Position numbers and translations under genes: made by a program
The notes under the pieces: model-generated
Databases searched by the model: none
What the model was told of the DNA's origin: nothing
What the model saw: only the letters and a program-made list of their open reading frames with translations
Assembly: GCF_018333375.1 (NCBI RefSeq)
Contig: NZ_BORW01000021.1
Location: 1 to 64,000 of the forward strand
DNA: 64,000 bases
Direction: 5' to 3'
Source of the DNA: Paenibacillus cookii
GTDB taxonomy: Bacteria > Bacillota > Bacilli > Paenibacillales > Paenibacillaceae
Part shown: positions 16,643 through 26,516 of the stretch, in pieces
Layout: the number at the start of each line of letters is the position of its first letter
Numbering within the stretch: the first letter of the stretch is position 1

Positions 16643-17503
16643 CTAATAACGCTCAAGGACCAAATTCGTCTTAAGCGAGTCGGCCGGAATGAGCCAGCCT
16701 TTGTCTTCCAGCAGCTTCATCAGCTTCGCCCGTTCGGATGCCGCCGTTTGGTAATCATCGGTTTTGAAGGAAATCTCGACGATGCTTTCCGTGCCGCTGC
16801 CGTCCGCGCCGACGATCGGCCATAGCTCGATATCCGTCTCCAGGCCGTCGAAGATGCCCGTGTATCTGCTGACCGAAACGGGACCATGCGCGTAGGAATT
16901 CTTCAATACGGACGTTCCCCATCCCGACCCGTTCGTTTTATCGAGTTTGCCCGGAATTTCGTTCACCAGCATTTCCAGCGCATCTTTTTCGCTCGGCAGC
17001 TTCAGCCCCTTGGAGACCGAAACGTCCTTATCATTCGAAAAGCTGAGCGTCTGTTTGCCGTAACCCCAGTCGATCTCCGCATCGTAATTCGTGTCGTCCG
17101 CGCTGAAACCGTCCCGGTTCGCCTGGTCCAGGGCGGCGTTGATATCCCCGTTGATCACGGCGTACCGTTTTTTGTACGTCAACTCGTATTTTTTCTTGTT
17201 TTCTTTTTTGCGAAAGCGCACATTCCAGCCCGTATCGTTCAGCTCCAGGGACGCCGTATCAAAATACTCCACGAGCATTCTGGCTGCCGGTTCTTCGATC
17301 GCAAAGGTTTTTTCGACCTGATCCTGCAGCGTGAGATCCCGGTTCAGGACCTTATCGGCTTTCAGCATGAACTTCACTTCATAGGACGGCACCGCATTGG
17401 CCGCCGCTTCGGCTTTGCCGGCAGGCTGCCAGCCGGTCATCAGGATCGCTGCGCCCAACGCGGCAATAACGATGGATTTTCCTTTTCCAGCCTTGGATTT
17501 CAT
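16643..17503 (-). CDS. Exported CYTH-like (triphosphate tunnel fold) protein
   Basis: 286 residues. A signal peptide is clear: basic KSKAGKGK, hydrophobic IVIAALGAAILMTGW, then an Ala-rich cleavage region (KAEAAA). The mature part starts SYEVKFMLKADKVL and continues EYFDTASLELNDTGWNVRFRKK and KYELTYKKR, the alternating charged beta-strand pattern of CYTH/triphosphate tunnel proteins, ending with SIVEISFKTDDY. The canonical ExExK start is reduced to E-V-K. CYTH proteins act on inorganic triphosphate, thiamine triphosphate, polyphosphate or cAMP synthesis and are normally cytoplasmic, so export is unusual. The start is placed at 17503 (or 17506) after gagggag; an upstream start at 17563 would spoil the signal peptide. 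Monocistronic. Confidence 0.65.
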   Translation of the reverse strand: MKSKAGKGKSIVIAALGAAILMTGWQPAGKAEAAANAVPSYEVKFMLKADKVLNRDLTLQDQVEKTFAIEEPAARMLVEYFDTASLELNDTGWNVRFRKKENKKKYELTYKKRYAVINGDINAALDQANRDGFSADDTNYDAEIDWGYGKQTLSFSNDKDVSVSKGLKLPSEKDALEMLVNEIPGKLDKTNGSGWGTSVLKNSYAHGPVSVSRYTGIFDGLETDIELWPIVGADGSGTESIVEISFKTDDYQTAASERAKLMKLLEDKGWLIPADSLKTNLVLERY

Positions 17504-17608
17504 CATTTCATCTCCCTCGTATGGATATATCGTTCGTAACCTACTGTAAAGGGCCAGTGTCAAACCTTGATCAAGGAAATGACCCGTTCAGGTAAAAAAT
17601 GGAATCAT

Positions 17609-18538
17609 TTATTCTTGGCCACCCAAGAGAGGTTCTTGGGCCGTTCCCCGCCACTGTTCCAGCAGCTCGATAAATCGGGCGCTCGTCGCCGACAGGTACC
17701 GATCTTTGTTGGTCATGACGTACACATGGCGTTCGTCCGGGAGGTCCGGAATCGTCCACATCCGCAGCCGGCCGGCTGCCGTTTCGGATTGCACCGCCAT
17801 CCGCGAGACGAAGGAAATATGCTCGCCCAGCATGACGGCTTGTTTGATCGCTTCCAGGGAGTCGAGTTCCAGCCTGGAGAAGGGGCGAATGCCCTGCCGC
17901 TCCAACCACGCGTCGGTCATGTTTCGGGTATTGGATGCCTTCCCGTGCAGCACGAAAGAGGAGGCGGCGATCAGCTCCGGCGTCCACGCTTCGGCATCCG
18001 CCAACGGATGGGAAGGAGAGCAGATCAATACAAGCTCGTCTTTGCACAGCGCTTGCGCTTTGAGCGGCGTTTTGTGAAAAGGGGTGGTGGAGATGATTCC
18101 GGCATCGATCTGATGGGAATGGAGCATTTGCATGATGGCGGGCGCCGTTTTGACGGACAACGTCACGCGGATCCCGGGAAACGATTTGGTAAAGGAATCG
18201 AGAATCGACGGCAAAATGTAAGTCGCAGGCACATAGCTCGCTCCAATGGATAAAGTTCCTTGTTTAAGCGTATCAAAATCGTTGACGACCCGTTGGGCTT
18301 CCGATGCAAGCGCATTGATCTTGGAAGCATAATGAAGCAGGGCGCGTCCGGCGTCCGTCAAAATAATCCTGCCCATGCGGGCGTCAAACAATTTCACCCC
18401 GAATTCCCGCTCGAGATTTTTCATGTGAAAGGTGACCGTCGGCTGTTTGAGTCTCAGGAGGTCGGCCACCGTGGTGATTTTATGGTGTTTCTCCAACAGT
18501 TCGATAATCTGAAGTTTCAATAAATTAAGATTCATCAT
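17609..18538 (-). CDS. LysR-family transcriptional regulator
   Basis: Regulator of 309 residues. The N-terminal winged helix reads ELLEKHHKITTVADLLRLKQPTVTFHMKNLEREFG, a LysR helix-turn-helix (LRLKQPTVTFHMKNLE), then the inducer-binding domain beginning GTLSIGASYVPATYILP. It is divergent from the ABC importer operon beginning at 18745 with about 206 bases between, the usual arrangement for a LysR regulator and its target. The start at 18538 (or 18535) fits the family N-terminus; a longer frame upstream has no domain support. The inducer is unknown. Confidence 0.88.
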   Translation of the reverse strand: MMNLNLLKLQIIELLEKHHKITTVADLLRLKQPTVTFHMKNLEREFGVKLFDARMGRIILTDAGRALLHYASKINALASEAQRVVNDFDTLKQGTLSIGASYVPATYILPSILDSFTKSFPGIRVTLSVKTAPAIMQMLHSHQIDAGIISTTPFHKTPLKAQALCKDELVLICSPSHPLADAEAWTPELIAASSFVLHGKASNTRNMTDAWLERQGIRPFSRLELDSLEAIKQAVMLGEHISFVSRMAVQSETAAGRLRMWTIPDLPDERHVYVMTNKDRYLSATSARFIELLEQWRGTAQEPLLGGQE

Positions 18539-18744
18539 CGTTAAATCCCCGCCTATTCTTTTCTGGTTATCCCCTATGTATAGATTAAATCTATGAATGT
18601 TAACGCAGTTCATCGAAAGAATTAATTGTCGTTTTACATTACGGTAATACTGGCTTTCATTCCCGCAGGTAGACTTGGTATGTAGGAACGTTGGAACCAA
18701 ACGAACGTCCCCAATGTTAAAGCAAGGAAGGGAAGCAGACAAAA

Positions 18745-19712
18745 ATGGATTTGAACATAAGCGGAGTGGGCAAAAGTTTTGGAGAAAATACCGCTTTGCA
18801 TCCGACCGACCTGAAGATCCGGCATGGACAATTCACGACGCTGCTCGGACCTTCGGGATGCGGGAAGACCACCCTGCTGCGCTTGATCGCCGGACTGGAG
18901 CGGCCCGATACCGGAAGCATCCGCTTCGGCGAGGACGTCCTGGCGAGCGAAACGAGGGAGGTGCCGCCCGAACGGCGCGGCTTCGGCATGGTATTCCAGG
19001 ATTTTGCGTTATGGCCGCATATGACCGTATTCGAAAACGTCGCTTCGGGCTCCGGGCCGCCGGGCGCAAGGACGCGATCCGGGATAAAGTCTTGGAGGCT
19101 TTGGACAAGGTCAAGCTTAGCGGCATGGAGCAGCGTTATCCGCATCAGTTGTCGGGGGGCCAGCAGCAGCGGGTGGCTTTTGCGAGAGCGGTCGTGACGC
19201 GCCCGAGGCTGGTGCTGTTCGACGAGCCGCTAAGCGCGCTCGATGCGGTGCTCCGCGACGAGATGCGCCTGGAAATGATGTACCTGGTGCGCGAGATGGG
19301 ACTGACCGCCCTTTACGTCACGCATGACCAGGTCGAAGCGATGTCCATGTCGGACGAAGTGATCGTGATGCATGGGGGAAAGGTGCTGCAAAAGGGTACG
19401 CCCGAAGAAATTTACAATCAGCCGCGGCACCCGTTTGTCGCGCGGTTTATCGGGAAGTCCAACTGGCTTGCGGACGGACGGTCCATGTTCAGGCCGGAGC
19501 AGATCCGGTTCGAGCCGGACGGGCAAGATACTCTGGCTTATGCCGCGACCGTCGAGCAGGTAAGCTACGTCGGCGACCGGTACGAAGTCAGGCTGCAGTC
19601 GGACAAGGCTGCCGGACTCTGGCTCGCCTATTATCCCCGGCGGCTGAGCGAAGGGACCGAGGTTACGATTTACCTGCCGAAGCATGGCATTCATCGGTTG
19701 GACGGGGATTGA
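18745..19712 (+). pseudogene. ABC transporter ATP-binding protein, Fe3+/phosphonate type, frameshifted
   Basis: Would be a 322-residue ATPase. Frame 1 carries Walker A GPSGCGKTT and the Q-loop VFQDFALWPHMTVFENVA; then the coding frame moves back by one at about 19043-19047 and continues with GLRAAGRKDAIRDKV, signature LSGGQQQRVAFARAV, Walker B LVLFDEPLSALDA and a C-terminal TOBE-like domain (MFRPEQIRF). Restoring one T in cgctt gives FENVAFGLRAAGRK, the expected family sequence. The family couples to Fe3+, spermidine or 2-aminoethylphosphonate importers. It is the first gene of the operon with the binding protein and permease below, and lies opposite the LysR gene. The damage may be a true mutation or a sequencing error. 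Confidence 0.85.
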
Positions 19713-19754
19713 AACATGGGGATTCAAAACGAAAAATATCAAGGGGAAACGACG

Positions 19755-20813
19755 ATGTTCAACTTGAAACGGAACACATGGAAGAAAGGAAGCGCCCTGG
19801 TTCTGGCATTGACGCTCGGAGCCGCGCTTGCCGGCTGCGGAAGCAACAAGGCGGCCGAAGATACGGCTGCCGCCGCCGGAGAGGGCAAGCAGGCGGAGAC
19901 GGCGGACAAAACGCTTACCGTGTATACGGCGGGACCCGAGGGATTAGCGAACAATCTCATCAAGGATTTCCAATCCCAGACCGGCATCAAGGTCGAGACG
20001 TTTCAGGGCACGACAGGAAAAATCCTGGCCCGATTGGAAGCGGAAAAGTCCAATCCGGTGGCCGACGTGGTTATTCTTGCCTCGCTGCCTTCCGCGCAGG
20101 GCCTGAAAAAAGAAGGATTGACGCTCCCTTATCCGGAAGCGAAAAACGCGGACAAGCTGAACAAGGATTGGTCCGATCCGGAAGGGAACTACTTCAGCAC
20201 CAGCGCGTCGGCGCTCGGGATCGCCTACAACACCAAGCTGGTAACGACGCCGCCGACGTCATGGAGCGATTTGGCCAAACCGGATTACAAGAATCAGGTT
20301 AACATTCCGGATCCGTCGCTGTCGGGTTCCGCCCTTGATTTCATTACGGGTTACCTTAGCGACAAAGGCGAGGGAGGCTGGTCCCTGTTCGAGAGCTATA
20401 AGGCGAACGGCGTTGCCATGGCCGGGGCCAACCAGGAAGCGCTGGATCCGGTCATTACCGGCGCGAAGAGCATGGTCGCCGGCGCCGTCGACTACATGAC
20501 TTATAAAGCCAAAGCGAAAGGCGAGCCGATCGACATCGTGTATCCGCAGGAAGGCACCGTGGTCAGCCCCCGGCCTGCGGCGATCCTGAAATCCACCAAA
20601 CATGAAGAAAACGCGAAGGCATTCATCGATTATCTGCTTTCCGATGCGGCGCAAAAGCTGGTTTCCGATGCCGCGCTGCTTCCGGGCCGCACGGACATCA
20701 AAGCCGAGAACCGCGCCAATCTGGACGAAATTCCGCTGCTCAAGACGGACTGGGGTTGGATGGGCGAGCACGGCACGGAAGTCACCGAGAGATTCACGAA
20801 GCTGCTGAAGTAA
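19755..20813 (+). CDS. ABC transporter substrate-binding lipoprotein, Fe3+/phosphonate type
   Basis: Lipid-anchored binding protein (352 residues) with a basic start, hydrophobic core and lipobox LAGCG. The mature domain begins TLTVYTAGPEGLANNLIKDF and includes SNPVADVVILASLPSAQGL and GIAYNTKL, the pattern of type-2 periplasmic iron/phosphonate-binding proteins (FbpA/AfuA/PhnS group). An ATG at 19755 after caagggga gives a clean signal peptide; an upstream ATG at 19716 would put 13 polar residues before it. It lies one base before the permease gene. Ligand could be Fe3+, a phosphonate, a polyamine or another small anion. Confidence 0.85.
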   Translation: MFNLKRNTWKKGSALVLALTLGAALAGCGSNKAAEDTAAAAGEGKQAETADKTLTVYTAGPEGLANNLIKDFQSQTGIKVETFQGTTGKILARLEAEKSNPVADVVILASLPSAQGLKKEGLTLPYPEAKNADKLNKDWSDPEGNYFSTSASALGIAYNTKLVTTPPTSWSDLAKPDYKNQVNIPDPSLSGSALDFITGYLSDKGEGGWSLFESYKANGVAMAGANQEALDPVITGAKSMVAGAVDYMTYKAKAKGEPIDIVYPQEGTVVSPRPAAILKSTKHEENAKAFIDYLLSDAAQKLVSDAALLPGRTDIKAENRANLDEIPLLKTDWGWMGEHGTEVTERFTKLLK

Positions 20814-20814
20814 C

Positions 20815-22494
20815 ATGAATCCATCGATGCTTCCGCGCCGACGAAAAGCCTGGTCGATGGGACTGGCGCTCCTGGTCCTGCTTGGTCTCATCGTCCTGCC
20901 TTTGGGCGAAATATTCATTCAAAGCGTATACCGGGACGGGGAGCTGCAATGGTCGGCCCCGTTCCGAACGTTGGCGGATTCCGAATTGATGAACGTGCTC
21001 ACGTCTTCCGTCTGGCTGGGGGCGTGCGTCATCCTCGGTACGACGGCGATCGCCCTTCCGCTTGCGTGGGTGATGGTCCATACCCGGCTCGGGGAGCGGC
21101 GGTGGCTGGAAATCGTGTTCCTTGTTCCCTTCATGACGCCGCCATACATCGGTTCGATGGGTTGGATTCTGTTCATGCAAAAAAACGGGTACCTGGAGCA
21201 GCTGGCTCCGGGGCTTGCCGGGTTTGGAGAAGCCTTTTTCTCCTTCGGTGGCATGGTTGCGATCATGAGCCTGCATATTTATCCGTTTCTGTACTTGCTG
21301 CTGCGCGGAGCGCTCGAGAGAATCGGAGGGAATATGGAGGAGGCGGCCGCGGTGATGGGAGCGCCGTTTCTCTACCGCTTCCGCCGGGTGATCGCCCCTT
21401 TGCTGCTGTCGGCCTTCGGCATGGGCGCGATGCTCATCTTTGTCAAAACGATCGCGGAATTCGGCACCCCGGTTACGTTCGGCAAGCGAATCGGATACGA
21501 AGTCATGACGTCCGAAATCCATAAATACATTTCCAGCTGGCCGATCGATTTCGGCAAGGCGACTTCGCTGTCGTCCGTGCTTCTGGCAAGCTGCCTGCTG
21601 GTCTGGTACATGCAGTCCGTGATGAGCCGAAAATATACGTTTGGCTTGGTCGGGGGAAAAGGCGTCCGCCGTTCCGCCATGCGCGGCGCCGGCTGGCTGC
21701 AGTGGGCGGCGGGAATCTACGTCATTTTGCTGCTGATCGCATCGATCGGCATCCCGTATTTTTCGATCGTAGCGGCTTCCACGATGAAGCTGCGGGGCGT
21801 CGGACTCGCCTGGAACAACTTTACGCTCGATTTCTATAAAGAGCTGCTCAGCTGGCATTCGCCCAGCATGAAGGCACTGATGAACAGTTTATGGCTGTCC
21901 TTGGCCGCTTCGACCATCGCCGTGCTGCTCGGGACCTGGTTCGCCGTCGCGATCGGAAGGTCCAAAACCCGCGGGCAGCGCACGCTCGATCTGTTCAGTT
22001 TGCTCCCGAACACGGTGCCGGGAATCGTTCTTGTCGTGGGGTTGATTTTGTTATGGAACTCCCCGTGGATGCCGATACCGCTATACAACACCTATGGCAT
22101 GGTCATCCTCACGTATGTCGTCTTATTCGTTCCGTACACGGTGCAGTACGTCAAAAGCGCCTTCACGCAAATCGACGCGTCGCTCGTTCAGGCCGGGCAA
22201 GTATTCGGCGCAAAACCGGGCTACATTTTCCGCAGGGTGCTGCTGCCGCTGATCGTTCCGGGAATGCTGGCCGGATGGATGATGACCTTTACGATCGCAT
22301 CGCGGGAGCTGGTCGGCTCCCTGCTCATTTTGCCGCCGTCGATGCAGACCTCGGCCACGTATATCTACGCCCAGTTCGAGCAGGGGCAAGTATCGCTCGG
22401 GATGGCGATGGCCGTCATCTCGGTGGGGCTGACCACCTTGCTGCTCGTTCTGCTCGAAGTCGCGGGCTCCAAAAGAAAGCGGGCCGCTCGATGA
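20815..22494 (+). CDS. ABC transporter permease with two membrane domains, FbpB type
   Basis: Fused permease (559 residues) with about twelve membrane helices arranged as two homologous halves. Each half carries an EAA-type loop: MEEAAAVMGAPFLYRFRRVI in the first and VQAGQVFGAKPGYIFRRVLLP in the second. This duplication is typical of FbpB/AfuB and PhnV-like importers. The start is one base after the binding-protein stop, and its stop TGA overlaps the ATG of the next gene. Confidence 0.9.
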   Translation: MNPSMLPRRRKAWSMGLALLVLLGLIVLPLGEIFIQSVYRDGELQWSAPFRTLADSELMNVLTSSVWLGACVILGTTAIALPLAWVMVHTRLGERRWLEIVFLVPFMTPPYIGSMGWILFMQKNGYLEQLAPGLAGFGEAFFSFGGMVAIMSLHIYPFLYLLLRGALERIGGNMEEAAAVMGAPFLYRFRRVIAPLLLSAFGMGAMLIFVKTIAEFGTPVTFGKRIGYEVMTSEIHKYISSWPIDFGKATSLSSVLLASCLLVWYMQSVMSRKYTFGLVGGKGVRRSAMRGAGWLQWAAGIYVILLLIASIGIPYFSIVAASTMKLRGVGLAWNNFTLDFYKELLSWHSPSMKALMNSLWLSLAASTIAVLLGTWFAVAIGRSKTRGQRTLDLFSLLPNTVPGIVLVVGLILLWNSPWMPIPLYNTYGMVILTYVVLFVPYTVQYVKSAFTQIDASLVQAGQVFGAKPGYIFRRVLLPLIVPGMLAGWMMTFTIASRELVGSLLILPPSMQTSATYIYAQFEQGQVSLGMAMAVISVGLTTLLLVLLEVAGSKRKRAAR

Positions 22495-23807
22495 TGGAGT
22501 TGAAAGTGTGGGGCGGCGCCGGCGAGCATGGCCGTTCTTGTTACGTAATCACAGGAAATCAGCATCGGATCATGCTCGACTGCGGCGTCAAAAAGGAAGG
22601 GACAGGACAATACCCCCTGCTTGAGGAATACCTGATCCCCGATCTGACGGCGGTATTCCTTTCGCATGCCCACGAGGATCATTCCATGGCCTTGCCTCTG
22701 TTATACAAGCATGGTTATCGCGGGGAGATTTGGGCAACGAAGCCAACGGTTAAGCAGTTGGAGCATTATTTTGACCATTGGCGCAAATACGTGGCAGGAC
22801 GAAACGGCGAGCTTCCATATGGCCAAGAGCATATTTACGCCATGCGTTTTCGCATCCTGGAGGAGGAAGTTGCCGGAGGCGAATGGCTGTAGCTGCAGGA
22901 TAGGCTTCGGCTGCGGTGGGGGCGGAGCGGCCATATGCTCGGTTCCGTCTGGCTGCAGATTTATATGGAGGACCGGCATTTATTTTATTCGGGAGACTTC
23001 AGCCGCGAATCCGGGCTGCTTGTCGCCGATCCGCCTGATGCGTCCTCTTTAGGGGAAACGTCTTCAGATCTTGACCGAGAACCTCCCGGAATTTCTTTAT
23101 CCATCATGGACAATGCATATGGGACGGATGAGGAGTCGCAGGATCAGAAGCTGGACCTGCTTGGCCGGTTCGCTCAACGCGTTTTGGAACGAGGGGGGCA
23201 TGTCCTGATGCCGGTCCCGGCTTTCGGCCGGGGACAGGATTTGCTGCTGTGGGCGCGAAGACGTTTCCCGAATCGGCATATCCTTGCCGAACCGGAAATC
23301 GTTGAAGGGCTTCGGCAGATGGCCGAATGGAAGGATTGGCTCCGACCTGGGGCCGAACGCCAAATCGAGGAAGCCTTGTCCTCCCCGCATCTTCATGTTC
23401 CGGCATGCCAGGACGAACGGCTTCGGCGGCTGCAGGGCAACCATCCGCTGCTTATCTTCACGACCGATGGCATGATGGAGTCGCCGCGGGCCCGTTGGTA
23501 CGCCAGCCGTCTTGCGCCGGACGCGAACCATGCCGTCGTCATTACGGGCCATGCAAGCGAAGGGACGTTTGCCCGCCGCCTGCTGAAGGGCGAAACCATG
23601 GAGATGTCTTGCGAAACGGTTCGGATCGGCTACAAAATCCATCAGGGACTGGACGACGTCCGCCGTATGCTGCAAGAGGTGCCGAGCCGTCATACGTTGC
23701 TGGTCCATGCTCCTCAAGCCGAAACGGATCAGGTCGTTGCCCGCCTCGGACGGGAAGGGCACCCCGGCCTGCTTTCATTAAAGCCGGGAGAGTCCATGGT
23801 CTTTTAA
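22491..23807 (+). pseudogene. Beta-CASP metallo-beta-lactamase gene interrupted by an in-frame TAG
   Basis: The first 133 codons give a metallo-beta-lactamase fold start (MELKVWGGAGEHGRSCYVI) with the zinc motif SHAHEDHSMA. A TAG at 22890-22892 stops the frame; the same frame then continues LQDRLRLRWGRSGHMLGSVWLQI, with GDFSRES (motif 3), PVPAFGRGQDLL (a motif of the beta-CASP segment) and VVITGHASEGT, up to 23807. Full length would be 438 residues. Such proteins are RNases or nucleic-acid processing enzymes of the CPSF/Ysh1 or RNase J relatives. The TAG could come from CAG or TGG by one substitution. An internal ATG at 22935 could restart a product lacking the HxHxDH metal site. The start overlaps the permease stop as ATGA. 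Confidence 0.8.
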
Positions 23808-23833
23808 TCTCGGAGAATATTAGATCTCTTATT

Positions 23834-23864
23834 CCTCGTCAGACATCGTCTGGCGGGGATTTTT
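23834..23864 (+). terminator. Terminator of the LysR-linked ABC/MBL operon
   Basis: CCTCGTCAGAC-atc-GTCTGGCGGGG followed by atttttg, about 25 bases past the MBL stop. Confidence 0.75.
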
Positions 23865-24140
23865 GCGCTTCAAGCCTGGCAAAAGTTGAGGGGAAGGGAT
23901 CAGAAAGGGAGTTTCTTTTTCTATGCAAATGTTGGTATATTGGTTAATGTATAATTAACCTGCCCCGAAATATGCATGACCTCTCTCCCATGAACTCATC
24001 CATTGGAACTGGTTGAAATTGTATTTTAAGAAATCATGGTTTTTTTGGTAAAATAGTATTCTGGGCGGTAGAGTACCGTCTCCCAAAAAGAGAATATGAA
24101 GGGGACTAAGTTTCGGCGTTGACCGAGAAGAGGAGGACAC
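23865..24140. other. Upstream region of the amino-acid ABC operon
   Basis: AT-rich upstream region. TTGAAA near 24013 and a TAAAAT box near 24050 are promoter-like but their spacing is not ideal. A small hairpin GGTA-gag-TACC lies at about 24066-24076, and the ribosome binding site agaggagg precedes the next gene. No gene seen. Confidence 0.35.
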
Positions 24141-25589
24141 ATGAAATCAATTAAGCTCTCATTATTTTCCCTTACGTTGCTGCTCCTCATGGTGACCGGC
24201 TTGTCCGGTTTGGCGGGAGGCGCCGCAGCGGAGCCGAATTCCGGCAAAACTTACGTGATCGGCACCGACATTACGTTTGCGCCTTTTGAGTTTCAGGACG
24301 TTAACGGAAAATACGTCGGAATCGACATGGATCTGATGGAAGCCATCGCCAAAGATCAAAATTTCAAGTATGAAATCAAACCTCTGGGCTTTAACGCAGC
24401 CGTTCAGGCTTTGGAGTCGAACCAGGTGGACGGCGTGATCGCGGGGATGAGCATTACCGACGAAAGGAAGCAAAAGTTCGATTTTTCCGAACCGTATTTT
24501 GAATCCGGCGTCGTCATGGCGGTCGGCATAAATAACGACACCGTCAAAAGCTACGACGATTTGAAAGGGAAAAAGGTTGCGGTCAAAACCGGAACCGAAG
24601 GCTACACCTTCGCGAAATCGATCGCTTCGAAATACGGATTCACGATCGTCCCGTTCGATGATTCTTCCCAGATGTACGAAGACGTGAAAACCGGGAACTC
24701 CGTGGCCTGCTTTGAAGATTATCCTGTGCTGAGATATGTTGCGAATCAAAGCAAGGACCTTAAATTCGTGACCCCGAAGGAAGCGGGCGCCTCCTACGGA
24801 TTTGCCGTGGGAAAAGGCAAAAACAAAGAGCTTCTGGAAAAATTCAATACCGGCCTGGCCAATCTTAAGGCAAGCGGCGAATATGACCGCATTAAAGAAA
24901 AATATCTTGGCGAAGATGCGGCCGTGTCGGTAAAGCAAAGCCGCGGGGAGTTGATTTTAGGATCGATCCAGCCGCTTCTGGTCGGTCTCGGCAAGACGCT
25001 TCTGTACACGATCGTTTCGCTCTTTTTTGCCTTTATTCTGGGCCTGATATTCGGTTTTATGAAAGTGGGGCAAAACCGGTTCCTGCGCGGCGTGGCGACG
25101 GTGTTCGTCGATCTGTTCCGCGGCATTCCGCTGATCGTTCTCGCCCTGTTCATTTATTTCGGCATTCCGCAGGCTTTGGGCTTTACGATGCCGCTGTTCC
25201 TGGCGGCGATTTTGACGCTGAGCTTGAATGCGGGGGCTTACGTGACGGAGATCATTCGCGGCGGCATCCAATCGATCGACCGGGGGCAAATGGAGGCGGC
25301 ACGGTCGCTCGGTTTGCCTTATCGCAAAGCGATGATCAAGATCATCATCCCGCAGGCGATTCGCGTCATGGTTCCTGCGTTTATCAATCAGCTTGTCATT
25401 ACGCTTAAAGACACGTCGATTCTGTCGGCGATCGGTCTGGTCGAGCTGACGCAGTCCGGCAAAATCATTATCGCGAGAACGTATGAATCCTTTACCATTT
25501 GGGCAGAAGTTGCCATCATGTATTTGATCGTCATTACGTTGTTAACGAAACTTTCAGGATATCTCGAAGGGAGGGTGCGCCGTGGGTAA
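24141..25589 (+). CDS. Amino acid ABC transporter, fused binding protein and permease (GlnH-GlnP type)
   Basis: 482 residues. A signal peptide leads to a type-2 binding domain ([20 protein letters not shown], then [16 protein letters not shown]) covering about residues 35-265, fused to a membrane domain (about 270-482) with the polar amino acid permease signature [20 protein letters not shown] and EAARSLGL. Such fusions place the receptor permanently on the transporter, as in lactococcal GlnP. The ligand is probably glutamine, glutamate or another polar or basic amino acid; the ligand-binding loop alone does not decide. It overlaps the ATPase gene by 8 bases. Confidence 0.92.
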   Translation: MKSIKLSLFSLTLLLLMVTGLSGLAGGAAAEPNSGKTYVIGTDITFAPFEFQDVNGKYVGIDMDLMEAIAKDQNFKYEIKPLGFNAAVQALESNQVDGVIAGMSITDERKQKFDFSEPYFESGVVMAVGINNDTVKSYDDLKGKKVAVKTGTEGYTFAKSIASKYGFTIVPFDDSSQMYEDVKTGNSVACFEDYPVLRYVANQSKDLKFVTPKEAGASYGFAVGKGKNKELLEKFNTGLANLKASGEYDRIKEKYLGEDAAVSVKQSRGELILGSIQPLLVGLGKTLLYTIVSLFFAFILGLIFGFMKVGQNRFLRGVATVFVDLFRGIPLIVLALFIYFGIPQALGFTMPLFLAAILTLSLNAGAYVTEIIRGGIQSIDRGQMEAARSLGLPYRKAMIKIIIPQAIRVMVPAFINQLVITLKDTSILSAIGLVELTQSGKIIIARTYESFTIWAEVAIMYLIVITLLTKLSGYLEGRVRRG

Positions 25590-26310
25590 AATCCGGGTTG
25601 AAGGTTTGAAGAAAAGCTATGGCGCCAACCAGGTGCTGAAAGGCATCGACATGCAGGTCAAGCAGGGCGAGGTCGTCTGCGTGATCGGTCCTTCCGGTTC
25701 GGGGAAAAGCACGTTCCTGCGCTGCATCAACCGGCTCGAGGACATTACGGAAGGCAAGGTCATCGTCGATGACCAGGACCTGAACGATCCGAAAACGGAC
25801 ATCAACAAGGCACGCGAAAACATCGGCATGGTCTTCCAGCATTTTAACCTGTTTCCGCATTTCAGCGTGCTGAAGAACATCATGTTCGCTCCGATGGAGC
25901 TGGGAAAAATGAATGCGAAGGAAGCCCGCGACACGGCGATGAAGCTGCTTGCGCGGGTCGGACTCGCCGACAAGGCGGACGCATTCCCGAGCCAGCTGTC
26001 GGGGGGCCAAAAGCAGCGGGTGGCGATCGCCCGCGCGCTGGCGATGAACCCTGACGTGATGCTGTTCGACGAGCCGACATCGGCGCTTGACCCCGAAATG
26101 GTCGGCGAGGTGCTCGGCGTCATGAAGGACCTGGCGCGCGAAGGGATGACGATGATGATCGTCACGCACGAGATGGGCTTTGCCCGCGAGGTGGCGGATC
26201 GCGTCATCTTCATGGACGGCGGCTACATCATCGAGGATGGCACGCCTGAAGATGTGTTCGGCAACCCGAAAAACGAACGGACCATCAGCTTTTTGCAGAA
26301 AGTGCTGTAA
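25582..26310 (+). CDS. glnQ: Polar amino acid ABC transporter ATP-binding protein (GlnQ type)
   Basis: ATPase (242 residues) partnering the fused protein upstream. Walker [11 protein letters not shown]-loop [15 protein letters not shown], signature [15 protein letters not shown] and Walker [20 protein letters not shown] are complete. The sequence QHFNLFPH is the hallmark of the polar amino acid group. Start is GTG at 25582 after gaagggagg, inside the end of the upstream gene, so the two are translationally coupled. A terminator lies about 55 bases after the stop. Confidence 0.93.
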   Translation: MGKIRVEGLKKSYGANQVLKGIDMQVKQGEVVCVIGPSGSGKSTFLRCINRLEDITEGKVIVDDQDLNDPKTDINKARENIGMVFQHFNLFPHFSVLKNIMFAPMELGKMNAKEARDTAMKLLARVGLADKADAFPSQLSGGQKQRVAIARALAMNPDVMLFDEPTSALDPEMVGEVLGVMKDLAREGMTMMIVTHEMGFAREVADRVIFMDGGYIIEDGTPEDVFGNPKNERTISFLQKVL

Positions 26311-26363
26311 GCTCGACGAGATCGCTTAAAACACGACGAAACGGTCGAAGGCTTTTAAAACAA

Positions 26364-26406
26364 GGCTCCCCCAGGCAGCAAAAGCTTCCTGGCGGGGGCC
26401 TTTTTC
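26364..26406 (+). terminator. Terminator of the amino acid importer operon
   Basis: GGCTCCCCCAGG pairs with CCTGGCGGGGGCC around a 12-base loop, followed by five T residues. Confidence 0.85.
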
Positions 26407-26516
26407 CTTATGAATCGAAGGCACTTACAAGCGGGGTTAAATGCGGAATGCCGGTTTGAATTCGATAGGATGAAGTTGTATGATTTAAAATGATATTTTG
26501 AACAGGAGGGCAAGCC

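Noticed and set aside
20794..21858. 354-codon minus-strand open frame opposite the ABC permease
   Set aside because: Highly charged Arg/Gln-rich antisense of a membrane protein gene.
22890..22892. TAG read as pyrrolysine or another recoded amino acid
   Set aside because: No pyrrolysine genes or recoding element seen here; a substitution or error is the simpler explanation.
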